Under the pieces are notes generated by a model that searched no databases, was not told the DNA's origin, and was given only the letters and a program-made list of their open reading frames with translations. From positions 1-7,941 of the forward strand of contig CAYLZN010000274.1 of NCBI GenBank assembly GCA_964387935.1: a DNA stretch of 7,941 nt. Direction: 5' to 3'. Shown here in pieces: positions 5,637-7,941 of the stretch. Position numbers and translations under genes: made by a program. Position 1 is the first letter of the stretch; every line of letters starts with the position of its first letter. This stretch comes from CAYLZN01 sp964387935. GTDB taxonomy: Bacteria > Acidobacteriota > Vicinamibacteria > Vicinamibacterales > JAFNAJ01.

Positions 5637-6770
5637 ATGGTTTCGAGTGGACGCCTTCAGCTCACGATCCTGGCGGGCCTCGGCCTGCTCGTCGCCGGGT
5701 GCTCGGCGCCGGCCTCCGCGCCCGCCCCGGCCGAAGCAGCGAAACCCAGCGGACGGCCGCCCGTCGCCGTCTCGGTCGCTGCCGCGTCGCGGGCTGACTT
5801 CCTGGAGAGCGTGGACGTCGTCGGCACGCTCGAACCCAAGTTCGCCGCCGACGTGCAGTCGGAGGTCACCGGCACGGTCACGGCGGTCCACGTCACCGAG
5901 TGGGTGCCCGTGCGCAAGGGCCAGCGCCTGGCCCAGCTCGACACCACGGAGACCCAGGCGGCCATCGCGGCCCTGAAGGCCGTCGAGGCGCAGGCCCGGG
6001 TCGCACAGTCGCGCGCGGCTCGCGAGTACGAGCGCGCCCAGCAGTTGCAGAAGTACGGCCTCATCACGCCGCAGGCCTTCGACGATGCGAAGAGCGCCGT
6101 CGAGGCGGCGGAGGCGGCCATCGCAGCGGCCCAGGCGCAGACCCGCACGGCCGAAGCGCGCCTGGCCAAGTCCACGCTCGTCGCGCCCATCAACGGCGTG
6201 GTCGCCATGCGCGGCGTCAACGTGGGCAACCGGGTCGAGAACATGGGCAGTGGTGCGCCGCTCTTCCGGATCGTGGACAACACCCTGCTCGATCTCACGG
6301 TGGCGGTCCCCTCATCGAAGCTCTCGTCGGTCAAGGTCGGCCAGCCGCTCGAGTTCACCACCGATGCGCTCCCCGGCCGCACCTTCTCCGGGAAGGTCAT
6401 GTTCATCAACCCCGCCATCGACGCCGCCAGCCGCTCCGCCAAGGTCGTCGTCGAGGTGCCAAATGCCGACGGGCAATTGAAGGGCGGCGCGTTCGTCAAA
6501 GGCCGCATCGTCGTGGCCAACCGGCCGGGCATCCTCCAGGTGCCGCGCGAGGCCCTGCTCAACTGGAACCTCGAGCAGCAGACCGCCGAGGTGTTCCTGG
6601 CGCGCAGTGACACGGCTGAAAAGCGCGTGGTGAAGCTCGGGCAGTCCAACGGCGTCACGGTGGAGGTCGTCTCGGGCCTCGAGGACGGTGACCCCGTGGT
6701 CGTCCGGGGCGGGTTCTCGCTGCAGCCAGGCGACCGCGTCGCGGTGGCGGCCAGGGGCGAGGGGGCGTAG
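5637..6770 (+). CDS. RND efflux periplasmic adaptor (membrane fusion protein), lipoprotein
   Basis: A 377-residue HlyD/AcrA-type adaptor that would link an RND inner-membrane pump to an outer-membrane channel. The N-terminus is a lipoprotein signal with lipobox LVAGC, the lipidated residue being Cys22. A proline/alanine linker follows (23-42). The first half of the lipoyl (barrel-sandwich) domain is at about 68-105 (VQSEVTGTVTAVHV...VRKGQRLAQLD). An alanine-rich alpha-helical hairpin spans about 106-178, turning near KYGLITPQAFDD (139-150), the tip region expected to meet the channel protein. The second lipoyl half is STLVAPINGVVAMRGVNVGNRV (179-200). Beta-barrel (about 205-295) and membrane-proximal domains follow, with GLEDGDPVVVRGGFSLQPGDRV near the end. 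The short hairpin (about 35 residues per helix) is like the compact adaptors of HAE1/HME pumps. The gene lies 13 bp after tetR and 2 bp before the pump gene. Substrate is not deducible. Confidence 0.95.
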   Translation: MVSSGRLQLTILAGLGLLVAGCSAPASAPAPAEAAKPSGRPPVAVSVAAASRADFLESVDVVGTLEPKFAADVQSEVTGTVTAVHVTEWVPVRKGQRLAQLDTTETQAAIAALKAVEAQARVAQSRAAREYERAQQLQKYGLITPQAFDDAKSAVEAAEAAIAAAQAQTRTAEARLAKSTLVAPINGVVAMRGVNVGNRVENMGSGAPLFRIVDNTLLDLTVAVPSSKLSSVKVGQPLEFTTDALPGRTFSGKVMFINPAIDAASRSAKVVVEVPNADGQLKGGAFVKGRIVVANRPGILQVPREALLNWNLEQQTAEVFLARSDTAEKRVVKLGQSNGVTVEVVSGLEDGDPVVVRGGFSLQPGDRVAVAARGEGA

Positions 6771-6772
6771 CG

Positions 6773-7941
6773 ATGTTCCTCTCGAACCTGTCCATCGGGC
6801 GGCCCGTGGTCGCCACGGTGATGATGCTCACCCTGGTGACGCTGGGGCTGTTCTCGTGGCGCCGGCTGCCCATCGACATGATGCCGGAGGTCGAGATCCC
6901 GGTGCTCTCGATCATCACCGAATACCCCGGCGCCTCTCCCGAGACCGTCGAGCGCGAGGTGAGCCGCCGGATCGAGGAAGCCGTCAATCCCATCTCGGGC
7001 GTGAAGCACGTCAACTCCATCTCGCGCGAGGGCCTCTCGTCGGTCGTCGTGGAGTTCGAGCTCGAGGTGAAGATCAACGACGTCTCGCAGGAGGCCCGCG
7101 CGAAGATCAACGCGATCCGCCGCGACCTTCCAGAGGCGATGAAGGAGCCGGTGATCCAGAAGTTCGACTTCGCGGCCATGCCGGTCATCTCCCTCGCCGT
7201 GCGTTCGACGTCGCTGTCGCCACGCGAGCTGACGGAACTCGCGGACCGCAAGATCAAGCGTCGCGTCGAAAACATCTCCGGCGTTGCGCGGGCCAAGCTC
7301 GTCGGGTCCTCGAGGCGTGAAGTGGTCGTCAATCTCGACCCGTCACGGCTGTCGGCGCTCGGCATGGGCGTGGACGAGGTGGTCGCAGGCCTGGCCTCCG
7401 AGAACGTCAACACGCCGCTCGGTCGCCTCACGCTGGCCGGCACGGAGGTGCCCCTGCGCATGTCCGGCAAGCCCGTCGATCCCGACGGCTTCGCGTCCAT
7501 GGTGATCGGCCGGCGCGGCACGACTCCCATCCGACTGTCGGACGTCGCGACCATCGAGGACACGGTGGAGGAGGAGCGTTCGCTCGCGCTCATCGACGGC
7601 GAGCCGGCGGTGGCGATCGATATCACCAAGCAGACCAAGGCGAACACGGTGGACGTCGTGGACGGCGTACGGGCGGCGGTCGATCAACTCCGGGCGGAGT
7701 TGCCGCCCGGCGTCGAGATCCAGATCGTGCGCGACACCTCGTGGTTCATCCGCGAGGCCGTTGCCGACGTGCAGATGACGCTCGTCATCGGCGCGCTCCT
7801 CACCGTCTTCATCGTCTTCCTGTTCCTGAACTCGTGGCGCTCCACGGTGATCACCGGGCTCACGCTGCCCATCTCGGTGATCTCGGCGTTCATCATCATG
7901 TACTTCCTCGGCATGACGCTGAACACGCTCACGCTGATGGC
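6773..7941 (+). CDS. RND family inner-membrane efflux permease (HAE1/MdtB-like), partial: C-terminus beyond the right edge
   Basis: The frame opened by ATG 6773 runs 389 codons to the window end without a stop; RND pumps are about 1,020-1,060 residues, so roughly 40% is visible. It starts with the hallmark MFLSNLSIGRPVVATVMM leading into TM1 (about 9-28). RRLPIDMMPEVEIPVLSI follows, then porter subdomains with YPGASPETVEREVSRRIEEAVNPISGVKHVNS (51-82). TM2 lies at about 334-352, ending FLFLNSWRSTVITGLTLPIS, and TM3 at about 363-380. The TM4 aspartates of the proton relay are outside the window. The motif wording fits hydrophobe/amphiphile (HAE1) pumps better than heavy-metal ones. A G-rich stretch just before the start provides a ribosome site. 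The gene is 2 bp after the adaptor stop, and the two proteins would form the tripartite pump with an outer-membrane channel not seen here. Export is proton-driven; the substrate is unknown. Confidence 0.95.
   Translation, partial: MFLSNLSIGRPVVATVMMLTLVTLGLFSWRRLPIDMMPEVEIPVLSIITEYPGASPETVEREVSRRIEEAVNPISGVKHVNSISREGLSSVVVEFELEVKINDVSQEARAKINAIRRDLPEAMKEPVIQKFDFAAMPVISLAVRSTSLSPRELTELADRKIKRRVENISGVARAKLVGSSRREVVVNLDPSRLSALGMGVDEVVAGLASENVNTPLGRLTLAGTEVPLRMSGKPVDPDGFASMVIGRRGTTPIRLSDVATIEDTVEEERSLALIDGEPAVAIDITKQTKANTVDVVDGVRAAVDQLRAELPPGVEIQIVRDTSWFIREAVADVQMTLVIGALLTVFIVFLFLNSWRSTVITGLTLPISVISAFIIMYFLGMTLNTLTLM

Noticed and set aside
4804..5976. A 390-codon plus-strand frame spanning the hairpin, tetR and the start of the adaptor gene
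   Set aside because: It is out of frame with both recognisable proteins and runs through the palindrome; its translation is Arg/Pro-rich noise.
5657..7009. A 450-codon minus-strand open frame antisense to the adaptor and pump genes, and a 358-codon one at 3537-4613
   Set aside because: They mirror genes with unmistakable domain motifs, are Ser/Thr/Arg-rich without any recognisable domain, and arise from GC-rich codon bias on the opposite strand.
1..7941. CRISPR array, tRNA, rRNA, transposase gene or phage genes
   Set aside because: No regularly spaced repeats, no tRNA/rRNA-like segments and no transposase or phage motifs were seen on either strand.

Overview
This window looks like chromosomal DNA from a GC-rich, Gram-negative (diderm) bacterium. 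It has strong G/C third-position bias, a lipoprotein-type periplasmic adaptor, an RND inner-membrane pump and a Bat/Mxa-type MoxR cluster. An acidobacterial (Vicinamibacteria-like) or deltaproteobacterial origin would fit the gene style and the AAAGTAAAGACCTGACCCC-type hairpin. That placement is a guess from pattern memory, not a demonstrated result.

Minus strand, about 3241 down to 1: four tightly packed genes read leftward. In transcription order they encode a membrane-anchored TPR protein, a von Willebrand A (vWA) membrane protein of BatB/MxaL type, a MoxR-family AAA+ ATPase and a DUF58 protein that runs off the left edge. The junctions are a 7-bp gap, a probable 4-bp GTGA overlap and a 4-bp ATGA overlap, so this is one translationally coupled operon. 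A near-consensus sigma-70 promoter (TTGACG, 17 bp, extended TGTAAT) sits just upstream of the TPR gene. MoxR ATPases with DUF58 and vWA partners act as chaperone-like machines that mature, insert metal into, or activate client proteins, often in the envelope. The client here is not visible.

Plus strand, 3316-4788: a divergent, N-terminally membrane-anchored M20 metallopeptidase most like the PM20D1/CPS1 group. It shares a roughly 75-bp intergenic region with the minus operon. That region holds the promoter above and a perfect 7-1-7 palindrome, a possible shared operator.

Plus strand, 4849 to the right edge: a TetR-family regulator, a periplasmic adaptor lipoprotein and an HAE1-type RND permease (truncated by the window end) form one efflux operon. 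The likely tetR promoter overlaps an imperfect CCGG-centred palindrome, which would permit autorepression of the whole operon. Between that promoter and the tetR start codon lies a 70-nt near-perfect hairpin of lower GC. It resembles a REP/MITE-type miniature element and occupies most of the inferred 5' UTR.

No rRNA, tRNA, CRISPR array, transposase gene or prophage gene is visible. The largest gene-free stretch is 178 bp (4789-4966), and it is described feature by feature. Two genes, DUF58 and the RND permease, are open at the window edges.
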